This document shows positions 62,624-64,000 of a stretch of DNA of 64,000 bases, piece after piece; the stretch's first letter is position 1; each line of letters opens with the position of its first letter. Made by a program: the position numbers and the translations under genes. The stretch is taken from the NCBI GenBank assembly GCA_038502055.1, contig JAXRKN010000043.1, forward strand, positions 7,874,001 to 7,938,000. The letters run 5' to 3'. A model generated the notes under the pieces. That model was not told the DNA's origin, made no database searches, and was given only the letters and a program-made list of their open reading frames with translations. This stretch comes from Tanytarsus gracilentus (Eukaryota; Arthropoda; Insecta; Diptera; Chironomidae).

Positions 62624-64000
62624 CTAGAATTCTAAACGATAAGCGGAGCATGATGTCTCATGATCTTGAAGATTGATGGTGCATCGTGCTGCGGATGGCG
62701 ACAAGTCAATGTGATGTTTAGCTAAGAGTTCTTCATTCTCCGAAACCCAATAGCCAAGGACATCGGTGTCGTATGTGGGTATAATGGTGACCTCTAAAAA
62801 ATCAATAATGCGTTAAATCAAGCACACATCTCGACAATTAATCATCACTCACCAAGGTTCTTGTCTTCCCACGTTTGCTTCGCCTCCAAAAGTGCATTGT
62901 AGGCTTCCTTGCTTGGCTCCGTTCCAGAGAAAACATAATAGCGAGCACGAATCTTCTTGAAGAACTCTACATGTGTGTAGTAAGAGTTTCCATGATGTGG
63001 AACATAAGCTAAATCCATATAAATTGGCGATAATTTCTTGCCAGCCATGGGACTTTGTGAACGTTTCTGCAAATTAAGCTTGTTCTTGTTAGCAAGCAAT
63101 TTTCTTTCGCGCTTGGGAGTTGTCTTGACATCATTTTCAGGGGGTGTTGGAGCGGGTGAAGGTAATCCTAAAATAATTTTTATTAAAAATGCTTTATTAA
63201 ATTATAAAAACCCTTTACCCAATGGCTTCTCCCACAACTTTTCATCCTTCGAATCCTTTTCAGTCATTTCTGTGGTTGTTGTTGTCACAACTGTCGATGA
63301 GGTACTCTCTTTTGTATCCATTGATGATGATTGAACGGTTTGCGATGTTATTGTTGTAACTATGGCGGACTGCTGTTGGAATGTCTTTTCAAAGTCCAAA
63401 TCAGCATCATCCAAGAACTTTGTGAATTTCTTTGTTTGTGTTTCGACACCTCCGGTCTCGGGACTTGAAGTGTATTCAACATAAGTTCGTGTGACGGTTG
63501 TTTGAGAAATTGGTATTGGCACGGACGTTGCATGGTCGGACGATGATGTGGTGGTTATCGTTGACTCTGGCAGGGCTCCGTAAAAGGAAGTACTCATTGG
63601 ATCGGCTTTGAATTTAGATTGAATTGAAATGGCAGACTTGACCTCTTCGCTATCGTATTGTGGAGGAATTTCATCATCTTCTAAATTAAATTAAGTTTTA
63701 ATAAATAAATTCAATAAACGATTAGCAATTTTTACCTTCATAACTTTCATACGGATGCTCCTGAGAGGCATCACTTGACCACTCGGTGTGATAGGATGCT
63801 TTCTCTAATTTCTCATCAAAGAAAATTTTCTCTTCTGTGTGGTAGCTCGAGGTGAAATCTTGAGTGTGAACTTTTGACTTGAACTCACTCGTCTCATCCT
63901 TGACTGTGCTTGATTTTATGTCGACTAATTTTTCTGTGGTTTCTGGAGTTGATGTTCGTGTCATATCGGGTGTGCTGATGCCTGAAGTAGTTTTTACATT
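62624..64000 (-). CDS. futsch: Futsch / MAP1-family microtubule-associated protein, C-terminal part (partial)
   Basis: Four exons, complement(63736 to beyond 64000), (63219-63680), (62853-63167) and (62624-62793), encode about 403 C-terminal residues; the rest lies beyond the right edge. The protein binds neuronal microtubules and is required for axon and synapse growth. The upstream part is Ser/Thr/Glu-rich repeat-like sequence (TTTSSSDHATS, STVVTTTTTEMTEKDS). The C-terminal MAP1 light-chain domain is clear: YMDLAYVPHHGNSYYTHVEF, KKIRARYYVFSGTEPSKEAY, VTIIPTYDTDVLGYWVSENE, and the terminal INLQDHETSCSAYRLEF. Vertebrate MAP1A/B end with the same arrangement (VDLAYVP.. and ..IEL). Joins are phase 1 with good GT..AG sites. 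Stop TAG is at 62624-62626. Confidence 0.93.

Overview
The window is AT-rich animal DNA, almost certainly an insect and most likely a fly. Genes are split by introns with GT..AG ends, many only 50-75 bases long. The recognisable proteins are an insect nicotinic acetylcholine receptor alpha1 subunit, an RR-2 cuticular protein, a run of insect-specific DM4/DM12 secreted proteins, and the C-terminus of Futsch/MAP1. I lean towards a nematoceran fly (midge or mosquito relative), but the sequence alone does not prove this.

Layout. 1-8.6 kb: no gene seen; upstream and 5' region of the receptor gene. 8.6-23.6 kb, plus strand: nAChR alpha1, about 543 aa in 18 coding exons. Its extracellular domain is broken into very small exons, including ones of 4, 6, 7 and 15 nt. 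Its long introns hold an antisense two-exon gene resembling QRICH2 (DUF4795) at 15.2-16.8 kb, an array of CTGGAG/CTCCAG palindromes at 18.4-18.9 kb, and an ORF1-only LINE-like insertion at about 21.3-22.5 kb. 23.6-31.6 kb: an 8-kb stretch where I see no gene. 31.6-56.9 kb, minus strand: eight DM4/DM12 genes in the same orientation. They are interrupted by CFAP298 (37.9-38.9 kb), a 1.36-kb fold-back transposon (34.35-35.71 kb) and a hAT-like MITE carrying a 139-bp minisatellite (42.4-43.3 kb, inside a DM4/DM12 intron). An RR-2 cuticle gene lies antisense inside the large first intron of another DM4/DM12 gene (47.9-48.4 kb). 56.9-62.6 kb: no gene recognised. 62.6-64 kb, minus strand: the last four exons of futsch, running off the right edge.

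The genes do not form one pathway. nAChR alpha1 and Futsch are neuronal. CFAP298 and the QRICH2-like protein are cilium/sperm-flagellum proteins. The DM4/DM12 genes are a tandemly expanded family with signal peptides and a dibasic site, and their function is not known to me. The most notable observations are the chain of microexons in the receptor, a stopless 72-nt intron just before TM1 that would add 24 residues if kept, a missing GT donor at one receptor exon, the subfamily structure of the DM4/DM12 array, and two non-autonomous DNA transposons with exact 8-bp target-site duplications. Exon joins were worked out by hand from frame, splice motifs and family similarity; no alignment or transcript data were available.
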